A DNA stretch of 15,696 nt from positions 1 to 15,696 of the forward strand of contig CAMNBS010000023.1 of the NCBI GenBank assembly GCA_946533175.1. The letters run 5' to 3'. Under the pieces are notes generated by a model. That model saw only the letters and a program-made list of their open reading frames with translations. It was not told the origin of the DNA and did not search any database. Position numbers and translations under genes: made by a program. Shown here one piece after another: positions 1 through 6,802 of the stretch (within the stretch, counting starts at the first letter, position 1; every line of letters starts with the position of its first letter). The DNA comes from an uncultured Clostridia bacterium (GTDB lineage Bacteria > Bacillota_I > Bacilli_A > RF39 > UBA660).

Positions 1-48
1 AGAAATCTTATGTTTAATCATTGGATGATTTAGAATAATTTCTTTCAT
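1..48 (-). CDS. upp: Uracil phosphoribosyltransferase, N-terminal fragment (cut by window edge)
   Basis: Only the first 16 codons lie in the window. They read MKEIILNHPMIKHKIS, which matches the conserved start of uracil phosphoribosyltransferases (a LNHPLIxHKL-type segment). The enzyme salvages uracil to UMP with PRPP in the cytoplasm. The ATG at 48-46 is preceded by AAGGAG with a 4-base gap, and a well-formed promoter lies 23 bases further upstream, so a real gene start is likely. The identification rests on about ten residues, so it is probable rather than certain; the catalytic and PRPP-binding parts are outside the window. Confidence 0.68.
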   Translation of the reverse strand, partial: MKEIILNHPMIKHKIS

Positions 49-70
49 ATTTCTCCTTAATCTCTTCTTA

Positions 71-99
71 AATATAACATAAGTTTATAAGGTTATCAA
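71..99 (-). promoter_or_regulatory. Sigma-A type promoter of upp
   Basis: On the minus strand TTGATA (99-94) is followed by a 17-base spacer and TATATT (76-71), each one base from consensus. A TG one base before the -10 (79-78) makes it an extended -10 as well. Transcription would begin near 64, giving a leader of about 16 bases that holds the AAGGAG ribosome site. Confidence 0.75.
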
Positions 100-130
100 G
101 ATGAATTTAATCATTTGACATACTATTTTT

Positions 131-146
131 TTGAAAGCATTTGCAT
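131..146. promoter_or_regulatory. Possible cre-like (CcpA) box upstream of upp
   Basis: TTGAAAGCATTTGCAT fits the degenerate catabolite-response consensus WTGNAANCGNWNNCWW except that the central CG is CA. It lies about 32 bases upstream of the upp -35 and about 40 bases past the ddl terminator. The core mismatch and the AT-rich background make a chance match quite possible. Confidence 0.25.
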
Positions 147-182
147 TTAATTTTTTGTCACTAAAATTTCTGGCTTTAAGAT

Positions 183-206
183 AAAAGAGAAGATTTCTCT
201 TCTCTT
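183..206 (-). terminator. Hairpin terminator after ddl
   Basis: AAGAGAAG (185-192) and CTTCTCTT (199-206) form an 8-bp perfect stem with a 6-base loop, beginning 5 bases after the ddl stop codon. On the minus strand the stem runs into TTTT and then ATCTTAAAG, so the T-tract is short and broken; termination may be partial. It is the end of the hydrolase-murF-ddl unit. Confidence 0.55.
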
Positions 207-211
207 AATAA

Positions 212-1396
212 TTATTTTTTTATACCTTTTACACCTTTCATATTTTTATTATTAAAATCACTTAAAATATTGGTATCAAAAGAATAAGTTTTACTATTTT
301 TATTTTTAAAATCACGAATAGCAATATTTAAAACATCATCTAATAATTCAGGATATTCTTTATCTGTCTTATTCCATAAATAAAAGGATAAACTACCAGG
401 AATACTATTTATTTCATTAGCATATACTTTTTCATTTTTCGTATCAATTAAAAAATCAATGCGAACAACTCCAGATGAGTTTAAAGAACGATATGCTTTA
501 ACAGCGATATCTTCAATTTCTTTGGTTAATGCATCAGAAATATTGGCAGGAATAATTCTTTTCGCGCTAGCCATACCTTTACTTGGTGCTTTCCCTTTTC
601 CTCCACGATACTTATCTTCATAAGTTAAAAATTCGTTACTACTACCTACTTCTTCAATAACACTAACTGCTTGTTTTTGATAATTTCCTAAAACACTAAT
701 ATTAACTTCCTTTAAGTTTTCAACAACTTCTTCAACTAAAATTTTAGTATCATAATTAATTGCTTCAACGATTGCTTCACGTAATTCTTGACTATTCTTA
801 CATACTTTAATACCTACACTACTTCCAAGTCTAGCCGGTTTAACAATAAGTGGGTATTGTATTTTTTCTAATCGTTCAATAATCTTTTCGGGATTTTTGT
901 TAAAATCAGTATCAAAGAACCAATCAAACTTAACAACTGGTACTCCACTTTCTTTCCAAATTTGTTTCATAAAAACTTTATCTTGACCTACAACCGCTGC
1001 ATATGTATCACTTTCACAATAAGGAATACCTACTGTTTCTAAATAACCTTGTAAATTTCCATCTTCTCCTTTAGTTCCATGCATAATTGGAAAACATAAA
1101 TCAAGAGTCGTAATATCTCTTCTCAATATGCCTTTTTTATTTTGTAATACAAATTCATTATCTCTTTTATATAAAACAACTTCTTTGGCATATCGTTTTA
1201 ATAATTCCATATCACTATATATTTTTATATCACGAAGCATGGCACCAGAATACCATATTCCATTTTTATCAATATAAATAGGAATGATCTCATATTTTTG
1301 ATTATCAATATTGTTCATAGCTTGAATAGCAGTAATAATACTTACTTCATGTTCAACAGAAACACCGCCAAAAATAACACCTAATTTAATTTTCAT
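212..1396 (-). CDS. ddl: D-alanine--D-alanine ligase
   Basis: ATP-grasp enzyme joining two D-alanines to make the dipeptide that MurF adds to the peptidoglycan precursor; cytoplasmic, 394 aa. Visible motifs: GGVSVEHEVS (10-19), HGTKGEDGNLQG (106-117), the grasp lysine region PLIVKPARLGSSVG (182-195), and the metal-binding C-terminal block with DFLID (314-318) and NEINSIPGS (327-335). The omega-loop carries Lys-Tyr at 262-263, typical of D-Ala-D-Ala rather than D-Ala-D-Lac ligases. The start chosen (ATG 1396) has GGAGGA 8 bases upstream; longer in-frame starts would run into murF and have no such site. The murF stop is 1 base upstream, so translation is probably coupled. The roughly 30-residue C-terminal tail after the family core (about 362 on) is rich in Asn and Lys and looks disordered. 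Confidence 0.95.
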   Translation of the reverse strand: MKIKLGVIFGGVSVEHEVSIITAIQAMNNIDNQKYEIIPIYIDKNGIWYSGAMLRDIKIYSDMELLKRYAKEVVLYKRDNEFVLQNKKGILRRDITTLDLCFPIMHGTKGEDGNLQGYLETVGIPYCESDTYAAVVGQDKVFMKQIWKESGVPVVKFDWFFDTDFNKNPEKIIERLEKIQYPLIVKPARLGSSVGIKVCKNSQELREAIVEAINYDTKILVEEVVENLKEVNISVLGNYQKQAVSVIEEVGSSNEFLTYEDKYRGGKGKAPSKGMASAKRIIPANISDALTKEIEDIAVKAYRSLNSSGVVRIDFLIDTKNEKVYANEINSIPGSLSFYLWNKTDKEYPELLDDVLNIAIRDFKNKNSKTYSFDTNILSDFNNKNMKGVKGIKK

Positions 1397-1397
1397 T

Positions 1398-2999
1398 TTA
1401 TCTATCCTCCGTATATATATCTGGTAAATCATTTTCAAAAAGTGCATATATATCAACTTTATCTTGTTTTAAAGCATTAATAACATTATAAGCATCAATA
1501 ACCCGCTTTAAAACAAAAATATTATCTTCATTAAATCCATTTTCTATTAACGCATCGTGAATTACTTTTGTTCTTTTTTCTCCTATTAAAAGACAATAGT
1601 CTGCAACTTCACTTATTTTTTTACCAAATTCATAATTCTTTTCTTTTTCAAGTTTTCCTAATTCAACCATTCCTGGAGTTACTACAACTTTAGTACCATT
1701 CATTCTATTTAATACATCAAGAGCTCCACTCGCTCCTATTGGATTAGAATTATATGCATCATCCAACATATAAATATTACCAATTTTCTTTAATTCCAAA
1801 CGATGTTCAACAGCTTTAAGTGAGGCCACACTTCCCTTAATATCACTAATACTAATTCCCATTTCTAATGCTAAAGCTACCCCAGATAAAATATTATAAA
1901 TATTATGACTACCTAACAATCTTGTTTTTAAAGATATTTTCTCACCATGATTGTAATGACAATCAAAACTCATTCCAAAACTACCAAATTTAATATTTGT
2001 AGCATAAACATCAGCTTCCTTATTATCAATACCAATCCAGATAACTTTAACTTTATTTTTTAATTCATAATTTACTTGCCAACTATCATCTCTATTTAAA
2101 ACAGCTACTCCATCACTTGGTAAACTCTCAATTAACTCAAATTTTGTTTTTTGAATATTTTCTTTTGTTTTAAAAGTTTCTAAATGAGCTTCTCCAATTA
2201 CAGTTAATATACCATATTTAGGATGAACAAAATCACATAAGTTTTTAATTCTTCCAGTTGTATAAGCTCCCATCTCAGCAATTAATACTTCGTCAAATTT
2301 ATCTAAATAATTATTAATGGTCATCATTAAACCATAAGGTGTATTATAATTTTTTGGAGTTGGTCTTACAATATATTTACTAGATAAAATTTCATTTACC
2401 ACATTTTTACTTGATGTTTTACCATAGCTTCCAGTAATTCCAACTACTTGTAAGTTTTGATATTGTTTTAATTTCTTTTTAGCTTTGTGAAAATAATAAT
2501 AGTATTCTAATTTATTTAATGGCATATCAATAACATTCGCTAAATAAATAAAATAATATATTAACCCTAATATTAATGATAAAACAATTAACATAGTTGC
2601 CATGACAATTCTATTAGGAGCTTTAATAGTAAAACCAATCACAAGACCAATTAACAAAAGAAAAGTAACAAATAATCTTTTAATACGACTGGTTATATTA
2701 AGTGGTAATTTATTTTGATTTTCTTTATTTTTTTTGTATTCATTATATATTCCATACATGTATACAAACATTCCTGCAACCAAAATAAAATCTGATACTT
2801 GTTTATCATCAATAAAATAAATAAAAATAAAGAAAATAATGGGGATAAAATCATAAATCGTAAAAACTTTTTTATAATTCTTTTTAATCCATTTTAAATA
2901 ACGATTATTTTCATTATACAAGTTTTGTTGAAGCATATGCATTGCCTCAGTACTACGATAAACAATATAAATAATATAGCTAATTAAAAATAATATCAT
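1398..2999 (-). CDS. murF: MurF-type Mur ligase with multi-span membrane N-terminus
   Basis: UDP-MurNAc-tripeptide--D-Ala-D-Ala ligase, adding the product of ddl to the precursor; 533 aa. Residues 1-160 hold about five hydrophobic segments (roughly 2-14, 51-63, 70-85, 109-125, 131-153) in place of the soluble UDP-binding domain of textbook MurF. The catalytic part follows: P-loop GITGSYGKTS (187-196), then TPKNYNTPYG, AEMGAY, the GEAHLETF block with the KFEL segment that supplies the usual carbamoylated lysine, and DAYNSNP with VTPGMVELG near the C-terminus. I recall a similar MHMLQQN...YLKW segment in other Firmicute MurF-like proteins, so this is a known architecture, though little discussed. 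The ATG at 2999 is chosen because GGGAGGTGA lies just upstream; a TTG 15 bases earlier is inside that ribosome site. It sits between the hydrolase (16 bases) and ddl (1 base). Confidence 0.88.
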   Translation of the reverse strand: MILFLISYIIYIVYRSTEAMHMLQQNLYNENNRYLKWIKKNYKKVFTIYDFIPIIFFIFIYFIDDKQVSDFILVAGMFVYMYGIYNEYKKNKENQNKLPLNITSRIKRLFVTFLLLIGLVIGFTIKAPNRIVMATMLIVLSLILGLIYYFIYLANVIDMPLNKLEYYYYFHKAKKKLKQYQNLQVVGITGSYGKTSSKNVVNEILSSKYIVRPTPKNYNTPYGLMMTINNYLDKFDEVLIAEMGAYTTGRIKNLCDFVHPKYGILTVIGEAHLETFKTKENIQKTKFELIESLPSDGVAVLNRDDSWQVNYELKNKVKVIWIGIDNKEADVYATNIKFGSFGMSFDCHYNHGEKISLKTRLLGSHNIYNILSGVALALEMGISISDIKGSVASLKAVEHRLELKKIGNIYMLDDAYNSNPIGASGALDVLNRMNGTKVVVTPGMVELGKLEKEKNYEFGKKISEVADYCLLIGEKRTKVIHDALIENGFNEDNIFVLKRVIDAYNVINALKQDKVDIYALFENDLPDIYTEDR

Positions 3000-3014
3000 A
3001 TATTCACCTCCCAA

Positions 3015-3731
3015 TTATATAAAATTATTTAAAATATTAATAACTTGATGTAAATTTTCCAAATAACAATAATGCGTTCCCGGTAAAATAATTAAGGCAC
3101 TATCTTTTAATAAACTATCCAACTCTTTAGCTTCACTAACTGGTACAGCTGTATCATTTTCTCCCCAAATTAAAAGACAAGGACAATTAATTTTTTTAGC
3201 ATATAAAGATAAATCTTCATTAACGGTTTTAACTAATACTTCTCGCATTCGAGGACTGGCATTTTTATAATCTGGACTACCAATAAACTTTTTCATAAGA
3301 TTAGCTACTGGTTTTAATACTTTTACTTTCTTTATTTTTTTTAAAATATTTTGCTTAATACTCTTTTTTTCATGTCGTACACATGGACTTCCAAAAAGAA
3401 CAACTTTACTAACTTCATACATCGATGCATAAACAATACTTATTCTTCCTCCAAAAGAATGACCAACTAATATTGGTTTAGATATTTTAAGTTCTTCAAA
3501 TAAGTCATGAAGAAGAATAGCATAATCACTAACACCATAAGCATAGTCAGGTAAAGACGATAAGCCAAAACCAGGTAAATCCACTATAGTTATTCTATGA
3601 TTTGCTTTTAAATAGTTACCTAGAGGATCCATCATTTCAATATTTTGTCCCCATCCATGTAACAAAATAACATCTGTCCCTTCACCATACTGCTTATAAT
3701 TAATTTTAATATTTCGAACCTTTTTAAACAT
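3015..3731 (-). CDS. Alpha/beta hydrolase of unknown substrate
   Basis: Alpha/beta-hydrolase fold protein, 238 aa, no signal peptide, so cytoplasmic or peripheral. The oxyanion segment HGWGQ (25-29), the nucleophile elbow GHSFGG (90-95, Ser92), the acid in GENDTAVP (Asp193) and the His in GTHYCYLEN (His220) give a complete triad. The cap region 118-160 is rich in lysine. Substrate cannot be told; esterase, peptidase and lipase members all share these motifs. It is the first gene of the murF-ddl unit, which hints at an envelope role but does not prove one. Start: ATG 3731 has only a weak GGTG about 6 bases upstream; an ATG at 3743 (4 codons earlier) falls on the predicted transcription start and would be leaderless. 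An in-frame extension further upstream to 3809 would begin before the promoter and is not credible. Confidence 0.85.
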   Translation of the reverse strand: MFKKVRNIKINYKQYGEGTDVILLHGWGQNIEMMDPLGNYLKANHRITIVDLPGFGLSSLPDYAYGVSDYAILLHDLFEELKISKPILVGHSFGGRISIVYASMYEVSKVVLFGSPCVRHEKKSIKQNILKKIKKVKVLKPVANLMKKFIGSPDYKNASPRMREVLVKTVNEDLSLYAKKINCPCLLIWGENDTAVPVSEAKELDSLLKDSALIILPGTHYCYLENLHQVINILNNFI

Positions 3732-3747
3732 ATTAAACACCATAATA

Positions 3748-3756
3748 ATTGTATCA
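3748..3756 (-). promoter_or_regulatory. Extended -10 promoter of the hydrolase-murF-ddl unit
   Basis: TGATACAAT on the minus strand is an extended -10 (TGn plus TACAAT, one base from TATAAT). I see no good -35 at 16-18 bases. Transcription would start near 3741, only about 10 bases before the hydrolase ATG. It lies between the ylbE terminator and the hydrolase, where a promoter is needed. Confidence 0.6.
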
Positions 3757-3830
3757 CATTTTATAATAATCCGGAATTTGAATAATCTATCCTTGACAAT
3801 TATTGACAATGAATTCTACGTTTATATTAT

Positions 3831-3853
3831 AAAAACCCATAGTATGGGCTTTT
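3831..3853 (-). terminator. Hairpin terminator after ylbE
   Basis: CCCAT (3836-3840) pairs with ATGGG (3844-3848) around a 3-base loop; the stem extends through a G-U and several A-U pairs to about 10 bp. The minus strand reads ATGGGTTTTTATAAT, so a T-tract follows. The base of the stem includes the first bases of the ylbE TAA (3852-3854). The A-tract on the other flank means it could also stop transcription from the opposite side. Confidence 0.8.
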
Positions 3854-4073
3854 ACTTCAAAACATCCATAAAGGTATTTAACATATGAATGTTATCTTTA
3901 ATTCGATCTAATTTATCTGGAAGAGTTAATTTATATGATATTCGCATTAAATCATTTAATTGATAAATAAACTCGGGATGACGAAGAAGATTTTTGTAAT
4001 AGAACGAGTTTTCTCGTAAATACTTTTTTAAATATGGATTATTATTAATAAGATATTGAACACTCATCATCAT
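3852..4073 (-). CDS. ylbE: YlbE-like small protein
   Basis: 73-aa soluble protein resembling the YlbE family of Bacilli: a run of NPYLKKYLRENSFYYKNLLR with the family's R-x-x-x-x-(W/Y)-Y-(R/K)-x-L-x-R spacing, followed by T-x-P-x-K and an IHMLNTFMDVL tail like the family's Met-rich end. Function is not established for the family. It begins 2 bases after the ylbD stop, with GAGGAT 6 to 7 bases upstream of the first of three consecutive ATG codons (4073). Pairing with a ylbD-like gene, as in Bacillus subtilis, supports the call. Its stop codon lies in the base of the following terminator. Confidence 0.7.
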   Translation of the reverse strand: MMMSVQYLINNNPYLKKYLRENSFYYKNLLRHPEFIYQLNDLMRISYKLTLPDKLDRIKDNIHMLNTFMDVLK

Positions 4074-4075
4074 AA

Positions 4076-4429
4076 TTAATCCTCAAAATATTTATATTTT
4101 GGCCTTTCTTCATAATTATTAGTATTAGAATTATTACCAGAATTATTCCATCCTTTAAATACTTCGATTGCTTTATCTAATGAAACAAGAGCTTTTTGAA
4201 CACCATTTAAATCAATACCTTTAAACAAATCAAAGAAATCCTTAATAGTTGTCATAAGACTTGAATTAGAGCTTTTATTATTATCGTTAAAAGTATTCCA
4301 AATACTATTATTTTCACCATATAAATCATATATTTCATAAAATTGTTGCCAAGTCATTTCCTTATTTTTAACATATTGAACCAAATTTGGATGATTTTGT
4401 ACAAATAATTTAAATTGTTCCTTTTTCAT
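4076..4429 (-). CDS. ylbD: YlbD-like protein (family often labelled putative coat protein)
   Basis: 117 aa. The N-terminal part, FKLFVQNHPNLVQYVKN then TWQQFYEIYDLYGE, matches the YlbD pattern of FKxFVxxHPxLVxxVR, TWQEFxExWxLxGE and a following W. The middle (about 60-95) has an amphipathic helix with DFFDLFKGIDLNGVQKALVSLDKAIEVF, and the end is Asn-rich (NNSGNNSNTNN). The coat-protein label comes from Bacillus; nothing else here suggests sporulation, so a different role is possible. Start ATG 4429 is preceded by GGTGAT 6 bases upstream; an upstream TTG at 4456 would add nine residues without a ribosome site. It lies 27 bases after the ATPase and 2 before ylbE, so the pair is co-translated. 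Confidence 0.72.
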   Translation of the reverse strand: MKKEQFKLFVQNHPNLVQYVKNKEMTWQQFYEIYDLYGENNSIWNTFNDNNKSSNSSLMTTIKDFFDLFKGIDLNGVQKALVSLDKAIEVFKGWNNSGNNSNTNNYEERPKYKYFED

Positions 4430-4456
4430 CCTTATCACCACTATTAGTATATGCAA

Positions 4457-6802
4457 CTATTTAGCTTTTTCGCTACTATTTTGTTTTTTTAAATTAAATA
4501 AATAATTAACTAACTTTTCCACTACATTATAAGAAAACAATGAAAAAATAGTTAGTAAAAATGTAATCAATCCTATCTGACCATTAACTTCTTGTAAGCT
4601 AAAAAATTCTCTTTGAAAAAGACCACCATAAATAAAGATTATTATTAATAAAAAGAATAATGTTCCACGTAAATAATTAAATGGACGTGATACACGATTA
4701 AGATGAATAAAACCAGTTACTCCAGTTATAAAAACCGCTAATGAATTGGTAATTTGTGGTGTTATTTCAAAATATTTTTTAAATAACAAAATAATAATGA
4801 TGTTAAAGAAAACTGTAAAACTTCCCGGAAGACTCTTCTTAATTATTTTAAGTAAAAAGCCTTTTCCATTAACAACATTATGATTAGGTTCAAGAGCTAA
4901 AACAAAACTAGGTATTCCAATGGTACAAGTTGTTATTAATGTAAGTTGAATAGGAATAAAGAAATACTCTGATTGAAAGAATAAACAAGTTAAAATTAAT
5001 AAAATAGTATAAATTGTTTTAATAAGTAAGAGAGAAGCACTTCTTTCAATATTATTAATATTACGACGTCCTTCAGCTACGATTCTTGGAAGACTTGCAA
5101 AATTAGAATCTAATAAAACTAATTGACTGATACTTTTAGCTGCATCACTTCCACTAGCCATCGCAATAGAGCAATCAGCTTCCATAAGAGATAATACATC
5201 ATTAACTCCATCACCAGTCATTGCAACAGTATATCCATTTTCTTTAAGAGCTTTAACAATAGCTTTTTTCATTTGTGGAGTAACTCTTCCATAAATATCA
5301 TAGTTATCAACAACATGAGCTAAATTATCTTTTGGTAAATCATTAGCATCTACCCCTTTTAGTCCCTTTAATCCTACTTTATCAGCAATACGACTAACAG
5401 TTTGATAATTATCACCAGATATTATTTTAACCTGTACTTTCTGTTTTTTAAAATATTCAATCGTATCATAAGCTTCTTTTCTTATTTCATCTTCAATTAA
5501 TAAATAACCATCAATAATTAAATTTTGTGGATTTTTAGATAATAGTTCATGATTATGAGCAATGACTAATACACGATAATCCATTTGTTTTTCTTCAATG
5601 TCTTTTGATATTAATGACTTATCATGTAAAACAAATTCAGGAGCACCGACATAATAAGATATTCCCTCAATTTGACAAGCCGAATACTTTCTTTCGGAAG
5701 AAAAAGGAATAAGTCCTTCACATTCAATTTTTTCATTATTTGAATATTTTTCTCTAATCGCTTGAAAAGTCGAACTATTATCAGGAAGAACTGACAATAC
5801 TTTATGGATAGTTTTTTCAAATTGTTCTTTACCATTATCTTGAGGAATAACTTTCGATAATTTCATTTTACCCGTAGTAATCGTTCCCGTTTTATCGAAG
5901 CAAATTACATTAACCCTAGCTAAAGTCTCAATACAGTATAATTGTTGAACTAAAACATTTTGACGACTTAATTTAACAACTGATACAGCCATAACCGAAC
6001 TAGTTAATAATACTAATCCTTCCGGTATCATCCCTATTAAAGCTGCCACCGTATTAATAATTGCATCGGATAATTCAACATGAACAAAATAATATTGATT
6101 AATAAACAAGGCAATACCAAGTGGAATAATAACAAAAGACAAAATTCGCACTAATTTTTCAAAAGAATTAAAAATAACTGATTTATTATTTTTTAATTTC
6201 TTTGTCTCTGCTGAAATAGTATTGATATAATTATCATTTCCTACATGAATTACTTGACCAAGACATTCCCCACTTACAATAAAACATCCTGAAGATATTA
6301 TTTCGCCTTCATGCATTAATATTGGTTCTACTTCCCCTGTTATAAAAGAAGAGTTTACTTCAACTGAACCCTCAACTATTTTTGAATCAACTAATACTTG
6401 TGAACCTATTTGATATTGAATTATATCATCTAAAACAATTTCTTCATTTGTAATTTCTTTTATTTCTCCATCACGAATTACTTTAGGCTTAATATTTGAC
6501 AAAAGAGATAGTTTATCAATAGTTTTTTTAGACATTACTTCTTGAACAATACTAATAACCGTATTACAAATAGCTACCCCTAAAAACAAGCAATTTTTAA
6601 GAGAATACCATAATCTTCCAAAAATAACCCCACTAACAATTATAGCAACAGCTAAAGCAATATTTAAAATATTGAAATAAGTAAAAATATTTCCTACAAC
6701 AATTTCTTTAATAGTTTTTGTTCGTGCATGATTAACATTGTTTACTTTTCCCTCATTTATTCTCTCATTTACTTCAATAGTTGTTAAACCTTTTCTATGC
6801 AT
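4457..6802 (-). CDS. P-type cation-transporting ATPase, CtpE-like
   Basis: 781-aa membrane pump using ATP to move a cation. Actuator loop TGE at 155-157, PEGL in the ion-binding membrane helix (260-263), phosphorylated Asp303 in DKTGT, nucleotide-domain VGAPE (385-389, where many relatives have KGAPE), SGD (462-464) and the hinge TGDGVND (529-535). The stretch after it, IAMASGSDAAKS through NINNIERSAS, closely follows what I know of mycobacterial CtpE, which is reported as a calcium transporter; the ion here is inferred only. It lacks N-terminal heavy-metal CxxC domains, arguing against copper or cadmium. ATG 6802 overlaps the end of the flippase gene by 8 bases and has GGGGG 8 bases upstream. 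An extended -10 promoter lies just ahead inside the flippase gene. Confidence 0.88.
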   Translation of the reverse strand: MHRKGLTTIEVNERINEGKVNNVNHARTKTIKEIVVGNIFTYFNILNIALAVAIIVSGVIFGRLWYSLKNCLFLGVAICNTVISIVQEVMSKKTIDKLSLLSNIKPKVIRDGEIKEITNEEIVLDDIIQYQIGSQVLVDSKIVEGSVEVNSSFITGEVEPILMHEGEIISSGCFIVSGECLGQVIHVGNDNYINTISAETKKLKNNKSVIFNSFEKLVRILSFVIIPLGIALFINQYYFVHVELSDAIINTVAALIGMIPEGLVLLTSSVMAVSVVKLSRQNVLVQQLYCIETLARVNVICFDKTGTITTGKMKLSKVIPQDNGKEQFEKTIHKVLSVLPDNSSTFQAIREKYSNNEKIECEGLIPFSSERKYSACQIEGISYYVGAPEFVLHDKSLISKDIEEKQMDYRVLVIAHNHELLSKNPQNLIIDGYLLIEDEIRKEAYDTIEYFKKQKVQVKIISGDNYQTVSRIADKVGLKGLKGVDANDLPKDNLAHVVDNYDIYGRVTPQMKKAIVKALKENGYTVAMTGDGVNDVLSLMEADCSIAMASGSDAAKSISQLVLLDSNFASLPRIVAEGRRNINNIERSASLLLIKTIYTILLILTCLFFQSEYFFIPIQLTLITTCTIGIPSFVLALEPNHNVVNGKGFLLKIIKKSLPGSFTVFFNIIIILLFKKYFEITPQITNSLAVFITGVTGFIHLNRVSRPFNYLRGTLFFLLIIIFIYGGLFQREFFSLQEVNGQIGLITFLLTIFSLFSYNVVEKLVNYLFNLKKQNSSEKAK

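Noticed and set aside
212..1396. Vancomycin-resistance type D-Ala-D-Lac ligase
   Set aside because: The omega-loop carries Lys-Tyr (262-263), the D-Ala-D-Ala signature, and no vanH or vanX-like gene is adjacent.
5611..5835. Open frame of 74 codons on the minus strand within the ATPase gene
   Set aside because: Lies wholly inside the ATPase in another frame, has no ribosome site and low-complexity content; the ATPase motifs in the main frame are unbroken.
4457..6802. Heavy-metal (copper/cadmium) P-type ATPase
   Set aside because: No N-terminal CxxC metal-binding domain and no CPC-type motif; the membrane motif is PEGL as in the P2/CtpE-like group.
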